NCBI GenBank assembly: GCA_902470815.1
Contig: CABRHS010000011.1
Coordinates: 1 to 63,365 of the forward strand
From: an uncultured Collinsella sp.
GTDB lineage: Bacteria > Actinomycetota > Coriobacteriia > Coriobacteriales > Coriobacteriaceae
DNA: 63,365 nucleotides
Direction: 5' to 3'
Program-made: the position numbers and the translations under genes
Shown: positions 17,787-27,604 of the stretch, in pieces
Layout: each line of letters opens with the position of its first letter
Position numbering within the stretch: position 1 is the stretch's first letter
Notes under the pieces: generated by a model
Seen by the model: only the letters and a program-made list of their open reading frames with translations
Database searches by the model: none
Told to the model about the DNA's origin: nothing

Positions 17787-20309
17787 CTACATGAGGTCGT
17801 ACGCGTCGACGTCCACGGCGATGCTCACGCCTGGCCGCGTGCCGGAACGCGAGACCGCGGCACTCAAAGCTCCCGACAAATCGCAGCCGAGCGGCGCCTT
17901 GACGATGATGTGGAAGCGGTGGCGGTCCTTCGCGCGCTCGATGACGCACGGCGTGGGCCCAAGCACCTGCGGACGGGCCAGGACCTCGCGCGAGGAGAAC
18001 TCGACAGCGGTATACCCCGTCTCCACCAGCGGATGCAGCGCGGGAGCATCGTCAAGGCCAAGTTCAGCGCGGAGCTCCCCCGCGATTCGCTCGACCATGC
18101 CGCGCGCCGCCCGCTCATCCTTGCCCCACACCAAAACATTCGCAAGCCGCACGTACGGCGGGTACAGGGCCTCGCGGCGCATATCCAGGTCGTGCTCGAT
18201 GAACACGGACCGATCGTGCGATTTGACCGCGCGGATGGCGGGCTCGTCGGGAAGGTACGTCTGGATGATCACGCGCCCCGGGTCCTCGCCGCGGCCGGCG
18301 CGCCCCGCCACCTGTTCGAGCAGATCGAACGCGCGCTCACCGGCGCGGAAGTCGGGCATCTTGAGGGCGTAGTCGGCGTTGATCACGCCCACAAGCGTGA
18401 CCTCGGGGAAGTCCAGGCCCTTGGCGATCATCTGCGTGCCGAGCAGCACCGCGCACTCGGCGGCGTCGAACTGCTCGAGCAGCTTTTGATGCGCGCCCTT
18501 GGCACGTGTGGAGTCAGCGTCCATGCGAATCACCGCCACGTCCTCGGGTAGCAGTGCGCGAAGGGCGTCCTCGACCTGCTGGGTTCCCAGCCCCATTTTG
18601 GCGAGGTATCGGCTGCCGCACTTGGGGCAGGCGCTGCCGTACTCCGGATACGGCCGCACGCGATACGACGACCCGCAGGTGTGGCACTCGAGCGTGTGTG
18701 TGCGCTCATGATAGGTGAGCGCCGTGGAGCAGTGCATGCACGTGGGCACGCACCCGCACTCGCGGCACATGAGGAAGCTCGCGAACCCGCGGCGATTGTG
18801 GAGCAGCACGGCCTTCTGGCGCTTCTCCACCACCTCATCGAGTGCGTCGAGCAGGGGCTTGGAGAAGATCGACCGGCTGCCGGAGGCGAACTCGCGCCTC
18901 AGGTCGGCCACGATGACCTCGGGCAGGCGAGCCGCACCGGGGCGCTCGGGCATCTCGACGCGGGCCCAGCGGGCGCCGCCGTGCACGCCGGCCTCGCAGC
19001 GGGCGAGCGCCTCGGCCGACGGCGTGGCGGACCCCAGCACCAGGGCGCATCCGTTGAGCTGCGCCAGCCTCGCCGCGACCTCGCGCGCATGGTAGCGTGG
19101 GCTGCCCCCCTGCTTGTAGCTCTGCTCGTGCTCCTCGTCGATGACGATGAGACCCAGGTCGGCAAGCGGGCAGAAGAGCGCCGAGCGCGCGCCCACCACA
19201 ACGCGAGCGGCCCCAGAGCGCACCATATCCCACTGGTCCAAGCGCTCGCCGGCGGAGAGGCGCGAGTGGAACACCGCAACCGCGTCGCCAAAACGCGAGC
19301 GAAAGCGGCCCACGGTCTGCGCCGTGAGCGAGATCTCCGGCACGAGCACGCAGGCCGAGCGGCCCTGAGCCAAAACGCGCTCGATGGCGGCCAGATACAC
19401 CTCGGTCTTGCCCGAACCAGTCACGCCGTCCACCAGGACCACGTCACCGGACGCGGCCTCGGTCGCCCGCGCGATCGCGTCGAGGGCGTTTTGCTGCCCG
19501 GCCGTGAGCTCTTTGGGCGTCGATGCGTTCGCGGAGGACAATGTGGTCGAGCCCTCGCACCCGCGCCAACTTCGGCGCTCCTCCACCGCAACCACGCCGC
19601 GCTTCTCGAGCGAGCGGATCGCGGCGGACAGGTCACCGTTCATGAGGTTGAGCTCGCGCGTGGTGACCGGGCCGCAGGAGAGCGCATCGATGAGCTGGCG
19701 CTGGCGCACCGCCCGCTCGGCGGGCTGAAAGGCGCGCCCCTCCTCGGTGAGGCTCACCCAACGCGCGGTGACGGGCGTGACGGTCGGAGGCTCATACGCA
19801 TACGAGCCGTCCTCCCGCCGCACGACCTTACCGGCGCCGCCCGGGGGCAGCAGCAGCCGCAGGCACTCTGAAATCGGCGCAACATATTCGCGGCTCATCC
19901 AAAACGCGAGCTCGGCAGAGGCGGCTGAGAACGCCGGGGCGGCAACGACATCGCGAACGGGTCTGATGCGGGACGGGTCGAGGCCGTCCGCGCCCGGGAG
20001 CTTTCCCAAGGCCCCGGAACGCGCAACCACGTACCCCGCCTCGACGCGCCGACCGAACGGAACGAGCACCGTGGCGCCAACCTGGCAGGCCACGCCCAAC
20101 ACGGCAGGCACCCCATACGCAAAGGGCTCGGACAGCGCGCGAGCCGGAATGTCGATCACCACGGAGACGTAGGCCACCGCCGGAACGGCATCGGGCCGCG
20201 CGGGCCCAGGGGGGACGGTCCCTCCCGTGGAGCGAAGGGCGCCCACTCGCGCAGACGCCCCCTGATCGGCCGTATTCAGTTCGGGAAACAGCGACTCCTG
20301 GCCCGTCAT
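17787..20309 (-). CDS. priA: Primosomal replication restart helicase
   Basis: A 3'-5' DNA helicase that reloads the replisome at stalled forks. The 840-residue protein has an N-terminal DNA-binding domain, the Walker A motif GVTGSGKTEVYLAAI, the DEEH box, and two CxxC zinc pairs embedded in the helicase (CRECGCVPTCMHC and CHTCG/CPKCG). Helicase motif V-VI residues (GLDFPEVTLVGVINAD, QVAGRAGRG) follow. Only 10 bp separate it from the metK stop, so the genes are probably co-transcribed. Confidence 0.95.
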   Translation of the reverse strand: MTGQESLFPELNTADQGASARVGALRSTGGTVPPGPARPDAVPAVAYVSVVIDIPARALSEPFAYGVPAVLGVACQVGATVLVPFGRRVEAGYVVARSGALGKLPGADGLDPSRIRPVRDVVAAPAFSAASAELAFWMSREYVAPISECLRLLLPPGGAGKVVRREDGSYAYEPPTVTPVTARWVSLTEEGRAFQPAERAVRQRQLIDALSCGPVTTRELNLMNGDLSAAIRSLEKRGVVAVEERRSWRGCEGSTTLSSANASTPKELTAGQQNALDAIARATEAASGDVVLVDGVTGSGKTEVYLAAIERVLAQGRSACVLVPEISLTAQTVGRFRSRFGDAVAVFHSRLSAGERLDQWDMVRSGAARVVVGARSALFCPLADLGLIVIDEEHEQSYKQGGSPRYHAREVAARLAQLNGCALVLGSATPSAEALARCEAGVHGGARWARVEMPERPGAARLPEVIVADLRREFASGSRSIFSKPLLDALDEVVEKRQKAVLLHNRRGFASFLMCRECGCVPTCMHCSTALTYHERTHTLECHTCGSSYRVRPYPEYGSACPKCGSRYLAKMGLGTQQVEDALRALLPEDVAVIRMDADSTRAKGAHQKLLEQFDAAECAVLLGTQMIAKGLDFPEVTLVGVINADYALKMPDFRAGERAFDLLEQVAGRAGRGEDPGRVIIQTYLPDEPAIRAVKSHDRSVFIEHDLDMRREALYPPYVRLANVLVWGKDERAARGMVERIAGELRAELGLDDAPALHPLVETGYTAVEFSSREVLARPQVLGPTPCVIERAKDRHRFHIIVKAPLGCDLSGALSAAVSRSGTRPGVSIAVDVDAYDLM

Positions 20310-20318
20310 GCGAAAGGG

Positions 20319-21626
20319 CTACTCAGCCAACCCGCACGCGGCGCGGAGCTCCGCCACGCGATCGGTGCGCTCCCAGGTGAAGTCGGCGTCCTCACGGCCA
20401 AAGTGACCGTAGGCGGCCGTCTTCTCGTAGATGGGACGACGCAGGTCCAGATCGCGGATGATCGCACCCGGGCGCAGGTCGAACACGCGCTTGACGGCCT
20501 CGGTGATCGTGGCCTCGTCAACCACACCGGTGCCGAACGTGTCGACCATGATGGACAGCGGGTAGCTCACGCCGATGGCGTAGGCGAGCTCGATCTCGCA
20601 GCGCTCGGCCAGGCGCGCCGCGACCACGTTCTTGGCCACCCAGCGGGCGGCGTATGCGGCGGAGCGGTCCACCTTGGTGCAGTCCTTACCGGAGAAGGCG
20701 CCGCCGCCGTGGCGGCCCATGCCACCGTAGGTGTCGACGATGATCTTGCGGCCGGTGAGGCCGGTGTCGCCCATGGGACCGCCAACCACGAAGCGGCCGG
20801 TCGGGTTCACGTAGAGGTCCGCGCCCTCCCACGGGATGCCCGCGGCCTCCATGACGGGCGCGATCACGTGCTCGCGCATGTCGGCCTCGATGATGGCCAT
20901 GTCCTCGATCTCGGGCGCGTGCTGCGTGGAGATGACGATGGTCTCGACGGCGATGGGCTTGCCGCCCTCGTAGCGAACGGTGACCTGGGTCTTGCCATCG
21001 GGGCGCAGGTACGGCAGCGTGCCGTCGTGGCGCACCGCGGCCAGGCGCTCGGCCAGGCGGCTGGACAGGTAATGCGGCATGGGCATGAGCGTGGGCGTCT
21101 CGTTGGACGCGTAGCCGAACATCATGCCCTGATCGCCCGCGCCAATGAGGTCGAGCGGGTCGGTGGTGCGGCCGGCCTGGGCGTCGAAGGACTCATCCAC
21201 GCCCTGCGCGATGTCGGGGCTCTGCTCGTGAATGAGGTTGAGCACGCCGCAGGTGTCGCAGTCAAAACCGAACTTGGCGCGGTCGTACCCGATGCGGCGG
21301 ACGACCTCGCGGGCGATGTTCTGGACGTCGATATAGGCCTCGGTGCGGATCTCGCCGGCGACGATCACGGTGCCGGTGGTGACGAAGGTCTCGCAGGCGC
21401 AGCGCACGTTCTCGAGCTTTGCGGGCGTGCCGTTGGGCGCGATGTAGCCCTTGGCCTCGAGCTCGGCCTCCTTGGCTAGGATGGCGTCGAGCACGGCGTC
21501 GGAGATCTGGTCCGCGATCTTGTCGGGATGGCCCTCGGTGACCGACTCGGAGGTGAAGACGAAGGAATCTGCGCCGAGGTCGGTGGCGCGAGCCGGTTCC
21601 ATGGTGGAACGATTCTCAGTTGGCAT
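20319..21626 (-). CDS. metK: S-adenosylmethionine synthetase
   Basis: Makes SAM from methionine and ATP. ATG 21626 (MPTENRST) has AAAGGGG at the right distance; the ATG five codons upstream overlaps that site and is rejected. The 435-residue product has FTSESVTEGHPDKIADQISD, GAGDQGMMFGYA and GGGAFSGKDCTKVDRSAAY. A slightly longer N terminus than the ~400-residue norm may contain a non-conserved extension. No SAM riboswitch fits in the short leader. Confidence 0.96.
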   Translation of the reverse strand: MPTENRSTMEPARATDLGADSFVFTSESVTEGHPDKIADQISDAVLDAILAKEAELEAKGYIAPNGTPAKLENVRCACETFVTTGTVIVAGEIRTEAYIDVQNIAREVVRRIGYDRAKFGFDCDTCGVLNLIHEQSPDIAQGVDESFDAQAGRTTDPLDLIGAGDQGMMFGYASNETPTLMPMPHYLSSRLAERLAAVRHDGTLPYLRPDGKTQVTVRYEGGKPIAVETIVISTQHAPEIEDMAIIEADMREHVIAPVMEAAGIPWEGADLYVNPTGRFVVGGPMGDTGLTGRKIIVDTYGGMGRHGGGAFSGKDCTKVDRSAAYAARWVAKNVVAARLAERCEIELAYAIGVSYPLSIMVDTFGTGVVDEATITEAVKRVFDLRPGAIIRDLDLRRPIYEKTAAYGHFGREDADFTWERTDRVAELRAACGLAE

Positions 21627-21689
21627 GGGTGCCCCTTTCATAATTGAACCCGGCGACCGTTACCATTCCGCCGGGCATGTAGCTGATAG

Positions 21690-21751
21690 ATTGTACCGCG
21701 CGTGCGCTTTTCGAGCGCATCGTCAAGCGAACAACATGCGAACGCTATAAT
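21690..21751. promoter_or_regulatory. Divergent promoter region metK/gltX
   Basis: Between the divergent genes there is a TATAAT at 21746-21751 on the plus strand (gltX) and a TACAAT at 21690-21695 read on the minus strand (metK). Neither has a good -35 box, so both are tentative. Confidence 0.4.
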
Positions 21752-21797
21752 AACTCTGTTTGAACGTATGCCTTTTGCGACCACAAGGAGCATGAGT

Positions 21798-23273
21798 ATG
21801 AGCGATTCCGTCCGCGTCCGCTTTGCGCCCTCGCCAACCGGCAAGCTGCACATCGGCGGCGCCCGCACCGCCATCTACAACTGGGCCTTCGCCCGCGCCA
21901 ACGGCGGCACCTTCATCCTGCGCATCGACGACACCGACCCGACCCGCTCCACCGACGAGAACACCCAGATCATCCTGCGCGCCATGCGCTGGCTCGGCCT
22001 CGACTGGGACGAGGGCCCCGAGGTCGGAGGCGACTTCGGCCCCTACTCGCAGACCGAGCGCCTGGACCTCTACAAGCAGACCGCCGAGCGCCTGCTCGCC
22101 GAGGGCAAGGCCTACCCCTGCTTCTGCACGCCCGAGCAGCTGGCCGCCGACCGCGAGGCCGCTCAGGCCCGCAAGGACCCCTTCCAGGGCTACCAGCGCC
22201 GCTGCCGCGACCTCTCGCCTGAGGAGGCCCAGGCACGCATCGACGCCGGCGAGCCCTACGTGCTGCGCATCAAGGTGCCCGAGGGTCGCGGCAACGTCGT
22301 GATTCACGACGCCGTCCACGGCGAGGTCACCTTCGACGCCAAGGAGCTCGACGACTTCGTGATCTTCCGCTCCGACGGAACCCCCACCTACAACTTCGCC
22401 ACCGTGGTGGACGACGCTTTGATGGGCATCACCCACGTCATCCGCGGCGACGACCACCTCTCCAACACCCCGCGCCAGGTCATGGTCTACGAGGCCATGG
22501 GCGCGCCGGTGCCCACCTTCGCCCACATCTCCATGATCCTGGGCGCCGACGGCAAGAAGCTCTCCAAGCGCCATGGCGCCACCTCCGTGGAGGAGTACCG
22601 CGACGCCGGCTACCTGTCCGATGCCTTCGTGAACTACCTTGCGCTGCTCGGCTGGTCGCTCGACGGCGAGACCACCGTCATCCCGCGTGATGTGCTCGCC
22701 AGCAAGTTCAGCCTGGACCGCATCTCCAAGAACCCGGCCACCTTCGACCCCAAGAAGCTCGACTGGATGAACGCCGAGTACATCAACGCGATGGACGACG
22801 CCGCGTTCGCAGACGAGATCATGCTCCCCGAGTTGCTCGAGGCCGGCCTGATCGACGAGGGCTTCGAGGCCGACGAGGCCTGGGTCGACGCCCTGGCCGC
22901 CATCGTGCGCCCGCGCACCAAGATGCCGGCCGACGCCGCCGCCGTGGCCGCCCCTGTCTTCAAGACCGCCGAGACCCTCGAGTACGACGAGAAGTCCGTG
23001 GCCAAGGGTCTTGCCAAGGAGGGCATGGGCGCCGTGCTGGACGCCGCCCGCGCCGCGCTCGAGGCCGTGGAGAATTGGACCCCCGAGAGCATCGACGCCG
23101 CCCTCGAGCCGCTGCCTGAGGCCCTCGACGTGAAGAAGCGCCTCGTCTTCGGCGCCGTGCGCGTGGCGGAGTGCGGCAACATGGTGAGCCCGCCGCTGGG
23201 CGAGACCATGGCGCTCATCGGTCGTGACGACTGTCTCGCCCGCATCGACCGCGCCCGCCCGATGGCGCTCTAG
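21798..23273 (+). CDS. gltX: Glutamyl-tRNA synthetase
   Basis: Charges tRNA-Glu (and possibly tRNA-Gln where amidation is used). AAGGAG at 21785-21790 favours the second of two close ATG codons (21798 rather than 21792). The class I signatures are RFAPSPTGKLHIGGART (HIGH) and KKLSKRHG (KMSKS). The 491-residue length is normal. It is followed by a long inverted repeat rather than another gene. Confidence 0.95.
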   Translation: MSDSVRVRFAPSPTGKLHIGGARTAIYNWAFARANGGTFILRIDDTDPTRSTDENTQIILRAMRWLGLDWDEGPEVGGDFGPYSQTERLDLYKQTAERLLAEGKAYPCFCTPEQLAADREAAQARKDPFQGYQRRCRDLSPEEAQARIDAGEPYVLRIKVPEGRGNVVIHDAVHGEVTFDAKELDDFVIFRSDGTPTYNFATVVDDALMGITHVIRGDDHLSNTPRQVMVYEAMGAPVPTFAHISMILGADGKKLSKRHGATSVEEYRDAGYLSDAFVNYLALLGWSLDGETTVIPRDVLASKFSLDRISKNPATFDPKKLDWMNAEYINAMDDAAFADEIMLPELLEAGLIDEGFEADEAWVDALAAIVRPRTKMPADAAAVAAPVFKTAETLEYDEKSVAKGLAKEGMGAVLDAARAALEAVENWTPESIDAALEPLPEALDVKKRLVFGAVRVAECGNMVSPPLGETMALIGRDDCLARIDRARPMAL

Positions 23274-23284
23274 TCGACCTGCCC

Positions 23285-23357
23285 GGGCCGGCCCCATTTT
23301 CCCTTCGCTCAGCTTCGCTTTGCTCAGAAATCGCTCAGGGAGAATGGGGGCCGGCCC
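23285..23357. repeat. Long inverted repeat after gltX
   Basis: Arms at 23285-23304 and 23337-23357 are complementary over about 20 bp with one substitution and one extra G. They begin and end with the 8-bp palindrome GGCCGGCC. The 32-bp spacer carries GCTCAG two or three times. No T-run follows either arm. It could be a bidirectional gltX terminator or an intergenic repeat (REP/MITE-like). Confidence 0.55.
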
Positions 23358-23439
23358 TACGTGTATCTCGCCCAAGCCATCGGTCGGGAGCGGACGCCGC
23401 GGGGCAAGACCCCGGCGCCCCCGTCGATAAGGAGACGAC

Positions 23440-25059
23440 ATGTCCGCAAAGCCGCAATCGTTTGCCACCACCTCTGCGTTCGAGGTGCTCGGTCCCGTCA
23501 TGGTGGGGCCCTCTTCCTCTCACACGGCAGGCGCGCTTCGCTGCGCACGCGTGGCGGCCACCCTCATCGAAGGCGACATCACCCGTGTCACGTTCACGCT
23601 TTGGAACAGCTTTGCCCACACCTACCGGGGCCATGGCACCGACCGGGCGCTCGTGGCTGGAATCCTCGGCCTCGACACTGACGACGAGCGGATCCGCGAC
23701 GCCTTCGCGCTCGCCGGGGAACGCGGGCTCGCATACGAGTTCACGATCGCCGGAGACGACTCCTCGATCCACCCCAACACCGTGGACATCCACCTGGAGA
23801 GCGCGGACGGGGGCGCGGCGGACGTCCGCGGCGAGAGCCTGGGCGGCGGCAAGATGCGCATCAGCGCCATCAACGGCGTGCAGGTCGAGATCTCAGGCCT
23901 CTACACCACGCTGTTCGTCGCGCATCGCGATGCACCGGGCGCACTCGCGTCGCTCACCGGAGCGCTCGCGAAAGCCCAGATGAACATCGCCTTCTGCCGC
24001 ACGTACCGCACCGAGGCCGGCGGTCAGGCATACTCGGTCTTCGAGACCGACGGCGTGCCCCAGCGCGATGTGCTCCCCATTGTCCGCTCGCTCGACCTGG
24101 TCAACTACGCCACGTTCATCGAGCTTCCGGGGTCTGTCACGGCTCTCGGACCCGGGGTCTCCGTACCCGACCTCTTTGACGACGCATCCCAGCTGCTCCG
24201 CGCCTGCCGCGAGCACGGGCTCGGGATCGGCGGCGTCATGCGCCTGCGCGAGGAGCGCATGGTGGGGCCCGATCGCGCACGGCGGAACATGCGCCGCGTG
24301 ATGGAGGTCATGCGCGAGGAGACCACGCAACCGCTCGAGGCGCCAAAGCGCTCGCTCGGCGGGTTCCTGAACGGCGAGGCGCAGCGCGTGGGCCTGGGCG
24401 GCTCCGCGTTCGCATCCAGTCTGCTTGGCAGCACCCAAACAGATGCCGTGGCCCGCGCCATGGCGGTGCTCGAGCGTTCCGCCACCATGGGCGTCATCGT
24501 TGCCGCTCCGACGGCGGGTTCGGCCGGCGTGGTGCCCGGCTGCGTGCTCGCCGTTGCCAATCTGCTCGCAAATGACGCGGATGAGGTCGACGCGATGGTC
24601 GAGGACGCCCTCTACTGCGCGGCGGGCATAGGCCTGATCTTGGCCACATCGGCTTGCGTGGCGGGTGCCGAGGGCGGCTGCCAGGCGGAAGTCGGGTCCG
24701 CCGCCGCCATGGCCGCGGCCGCGCTGGTGCAAATGCACGGCGGCTCGCCGGAGCAGGCGCTCGACGCGGCGTCTATCACCATCTCGAACCTCCTGGGGCT
24801 CGTATGCGACCCCGTCGGCGGGCTCGTCGAGGTCCCCTGTCAGAACCGCAACGCGATCGGCGTCGCCGCCGCGTTCACGGGCGCGCAGCTCGCGCTCTCC
24901 GGCGTCAAGTCGCTCGTGCCGTTCGACGAGATGGCCTCCGTCATGCTCAGCGTGGGGCACGCCCTGCCCGCCTCCCTGCGCGAGACCGCAAAGGGCGGCA
25001 TCGCCGTGGCGCCGAGCGCACAGAGCGCGTGCGCCCGCTGCGGCATGTGCATGGCGTGA
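23440..25059 (+). CDS. sdaA: L-serine ammonia-lyase, iron-sulfur dependent, single chain
   Basis: Converts L-serine to pyruvate and ammonia with a [4Fe-4S] cluster. The 539 residues fuse the beta domain (FEVLGPVMVGPSSSHTAGALR, plus an ACT-like segment around residues 145-220) to the alpha domain (AAPTAGSAGVVPG, EGGCQAEVGSAAAMAA, VPCQNRNAIG, with cluster cysteines). The last residues contain CARCGMCMA. The ribosome site AAGGAGAC precedes ATG 23440. It converges with the L,D-transpeptidase gene 27 bp away. Confidence 0.93.
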   Translation: MSAKPQSFATTSAFEVLGPVMVGPSSSHTAGALRCARVAATLIEGDITRVTFTLWNSFAHTYRGHGTDRALVAGILGLDTDDERIRDAFALAGERGLAYEFTIAGDDSSIHPNTVDIHLESADGGAADVRGESLGGGKMRISAINGVQVEISGLYTTLFVAHRDAPGALASLTGALAKAQMNIAFCRTYRTEAGGQAYSVFETDGVPQRDVLPIVRSLDLVNYATFIELPGSVTALGPGVSVPDLFDDASQLLRACREHGLGIGGVMRLREERMVGPDRARRNMRRVMEVMREETTQPLEAPKRSLGGFLNGEAQRVGLGGSAFASSLLGSTQTDAVARAMAVLERSATMGVIVAAPTAGSAGVVPGCVLAVANLLANDADEVDAMVEDALYCAAGIGLILATSACVAGAEGGCQAEVGSAAAMAAAALVQMHGGSPEQALDAASITISNLLGLVCDPVGGLVEVPCQNRNAIGVAAAFTGAQLALSGVKSLVPFDEMASVMLSVGHALPASLRETAKGGIAVAPSAQSACARCGMCMA

Positions 25060-25085
25060 CAGGCGCGGTCGCCACCTGCGCGGCG

Positions 25086-26672
25086 TCAGTCGTGCACGAT
25101 CACGCAATCACCCACGTTGATGATGTTGAACAGCTCGCCGGCCTTGTCGGTGGGAAGGTTCACGCACCCGCGGCTGCCTGCCCAGGTGTACGCCTGCGGA
25201 TTTGAGAAATTCGCCGAGGGCTGCCAGTTGGCGTCGTGCAGGCCGATCATGTTCCCCACGAAGGGCAGCCAATAGTCGACGGGAGAGCGGTAGTCGGGCT
25301 CGCCGTCATGGTTATCATCGGTCCCCAGCAGGACCTGGTTGTGCGCCTTGGCATTCAGCATGTAAACGCCCGTGGGCGTGGACCAATCCTTGTTGGGATT
25401 GCCGGTCACGCACCCGCTCTCCCACACCAGTGACCCCGAGACGTCGTAATAGCGGCAGCGCTGCTCCGAGAGGTCGATATCGCAGTACGCGCCCCAATCC
25501 CTCTCTCCCTTGGCGGTCCAGACCGCCGCGTTCTGCAGCGTGGGCACCTCGACCTCGCCGACCCCGCCGTTCGAGATCGCGCCCTGCAGCGCCTTCACGA
25601 GCTCCGCCTCGTTGCTGTTCCACCCGTACGTGCCGCCCGACACCGTGACCGTCTTTCCGTCGGGCCGCGTGAACGTGCGCTGGGAGCCGATCGTATCGAG
25701 CTTTGCCAGGGCGAGCTCATGGACCCACTGGGCAAGCGGCTCGGTGCTCAACGTGGGCACGAGATTCTCGTCGAAGGTCATCCACTGCGCGAAGGAGGAG
25801 CCGTCCAAAGTAGCGACGACGGCGCCCCCCATCTTGATGTCGATACCCGAGCCGATGAGCTCGTTCGCACGGTCGATGGCAGCCTTGAGCTCGTCATCCG
25901 TCGCGCCGTTCGCAAGCGGCTCCATGCAGTCGGCGCCGAGCGCGACCTTGCCGTCCAGCCTCGAGACGGCCACGAGGGCGGCGCGCTCGACAGCCTTCTT
26001 ATCGAGCCTCTGATTGGAGCGGGCCCGCTCGATCGTGAACGCGCCGGCCTTTTCGTCATAAGCTCCCGCGGCGTCGAAGGTGCCGGTGCGGCCGGAATTG
26101 AACGCGTCGACGGCGGCGCCCAGGTCGGCGAGGAACGCCTCGCGGTCGAAGCCCTTGGGCAGCTCGATCGTATCGAGGGAGGCTTCGTCGCGCTCGGACT
26201 CCCCCGGGGCCTCGCCCTCAGGCGACTCGGCCTGGAACATCGAGTTGAAGAGACGGACGGGCCATGCGACGGGGTCGTTCGACTCGATAACACGCGCCAC
26301 GGCGCCATCGGCGTCGATCACCTCGCTCGCGGACTCCGGGTCGTACATCCAACTGAAGTCCTCCGCCGTCACCTCGAGCCTGTAGCCCTCCGCGGAGGTC
26401 CTCACGCGCGAGACCGCCGTGTCACGCGCCATGAGCGACACGTCCACATCGGCTATGGCGGTGTTGGGGTAGCAGACGTTGCCGAATAGAACGACACCCG
26501 CTCCGTACACGAGCGCCAGCGCCGCCAAGCAGGCGCCGAGAGCGATCAGCGGGCCGCGACCGCGCCGAGGCGGCCGGGAGACGGCCTGCCCGCGATGCGC
26601 CGGGGCCACCGGCGGCATCACAGAGGTCTTTTCCCGCTTACGGGGGGCGTTGCTCTCATGAGGTTCGGGCAT
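25086..26672 (-). CDS. Membrane-anchored L,D-transpeptidase
   Basis: Probably forms 3-3 cross-links in peptidoglycan or anchors proteins to it. ATG 26672 (MPEPHESNAP) follows GGAAAGCGGG, giving 528 residues. A basic Pro-rich cytosolic tail precedes one membrane helix (GPLIALGACLAALALVYGAG), then PG-binding-4-type domains, then a C-terminal YkuD domain with IGLHDANW and the catalytic SRGCVNLP cysteine. The protein would face outward. A perfect TATAAT read on the minus strand lies upstream at 26715-26720. Confidence 0.9.
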   Translation of the reverse strand: MPEPHESNAPRKREKTSVMPPVAPAHRGQAVSRPPRRGRGPLIALGACLAALALVYGAGVVLFGNVCYPNTAIADVDVSLMARDTAVSRVRTSAEGYRLEVTAEDFSWMYDPESASEVIDADGAVARVIESNDPVAWPVRLFNSMFQAESPEGEAPGESERDEASLDTIELPKGFDREAFLADLGAAVDAFNSGRTGTFDAAGAYDEKAGAFTIERARSNQRLDKKAVERAALVAVSRLDGKVALGADCMEPLANGATDDELKAAIDRANELIGSGIDIKMGGAVVATLDGSSFAQWMTFDENLVPTLSTEPLAQWVHELALAKLDTIGSQRTFTRPDGKTVTVSGGTYGWNSNEAELVKALQGAISNGGVGEVEVPTLQNAAVWTAKGERDWGAYCDIDLSEQRCRYYDVSGSLVWESGCVTGNPNKDWSTPTGVYMLNAKAHNQVLLGTDDNHDGEPDYRSPVDYWLPFVGNMIGLHDANWQPSANFSNPQAYTWAGSRGCVNLPTDKAGELFNIINVGDCVIVHD

Positions 26673-26714
26673 CGTGATTCCCGCTTTCCAGATAATCGTT
26701 TCCGAGTCGGGCAC

Positions 26715-26720
26715 ATTATA
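26715..26720 (-). promoter_or_regulatory. Candidate -10 box for L,D-transpeptidase gene
   Basis: ATTATA on the plus strand reads TATAAT on the minus strand, 43 bp before the ATG at 26672. No clear -35 box is visible. Confidence 0.45.
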
Positions 26721-26911
26721 GCCCAGGGCGCGGACGCGACCGGCGCGGAGAGAGGTCAGGATCCCCATAGACCCCCCTAATCGCGGGGCCTCTTACAGAA
26801 GTGTCACGCCGCCCCCGCGAGCGCACCCATACAATAGTTGGATGACGTGCCCCGCGGACGCGACGCGGCGGCCTTCCACCGTAGACCATGCGCCCATTGG
26901 AGGCGACGCCC

Positions 26912-27601
26912 ATGCCCAACCGCATCCTCCTGGTCGAGGACGACCCCCTCATCATCGAATCCCTCACCGAGCTCCTCACGGCGTCGGGCTACTCCGTGGA
27001 CGCCGCAGACACCCAGCAGCGCGCCATACAGCTCGCCGCCCCCGCCGACGGAAGCCATCCCTACCAGCTCGTCCTGCTCGACGTCACGCTGCGCCAAGGC
27101 AACGGGTTCGCCGTGTGCGCGGCAATCAAGGAATCCACGCCGGATGTTCCCGTGATCTTCCTCACCGCCTCGGACGACGAGTTCAACACCGTGACCGGGC
27201 TCACCATGGGCGCCGACGATTACGTGGCCAAGCCGTTCCGCCCGCGCGAGCTGCTCGCCCGCATCGCCGCCACCATCAGGCGCTCCCAACCCAACAGGCG
27301 CATCGTGAGCCTGGGCGACATCCGCATCGACACCGACCGAGCCTACGTGGAGCGCGGCGGGGCGGAGCTTGCGCTCTCCGCTCTCGAGTACCGCCTTTTG
27401 CTGCTGTTCGCCACCAACCCGGGCAAGCTGATCACGCGCGACAAGATCCGCGACGCCCTGTGGGACAGCGCGGGCACGTACATCGAGGAGAACACGCTGT
27501 CCGTGTACATCAAGCGGCTGCGCGACAAGATCGAAGAGGACCCCAGCCGCCCCGAACTCATCCAGACCGTGCGCGGCATGGGCTACAAGGCGAAGGGGTA
27601 A
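26912..27601 (+). CDS. OmpR-family response regulator
   Basis: A DNA-binding regulator of 229 residues. The receiver domain has EDD (residues 9-11), the phosphoacceptor about D57 (LVLLDVTL) and K in DDYVAKPFRPRELLARI. The C-terminal winged helix ends in the typical SVYIKRLRDKIEEDP and VRGMGYKA. GGAGG at 26899-26903 fixes the start. The histidine kinase gene follows 3 bp later, so they form a pair. Probably controls the ABC exporters downstream. Confidence 0.93.
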   Translation: MPNRILLVEDDPLIIESLTELLTASGYSVDAADTQQRAIQLAAPADGSHPYQLVLLDVTLRQGNGFAVCAAIKESTPDVPVIFLTASDDEFNTVTGLTMGADDYVAKPFRPRELLARIAATIRRSQPNRRIVSLGDIRIDTDRAYVERGGAELALSALEYRLLLLFATNPGKLITRDKIRDALWDSAGTYIEENTLSVYIKRLRDKIEEDPSRPELIQTVRGMGYKAKG

Positions 27602-27604
27602 CCG

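Noticed and set aside
21627..21797. SAM riboswitch before metK
   Set aside because: The candidate leader is too short and has no matching stems.
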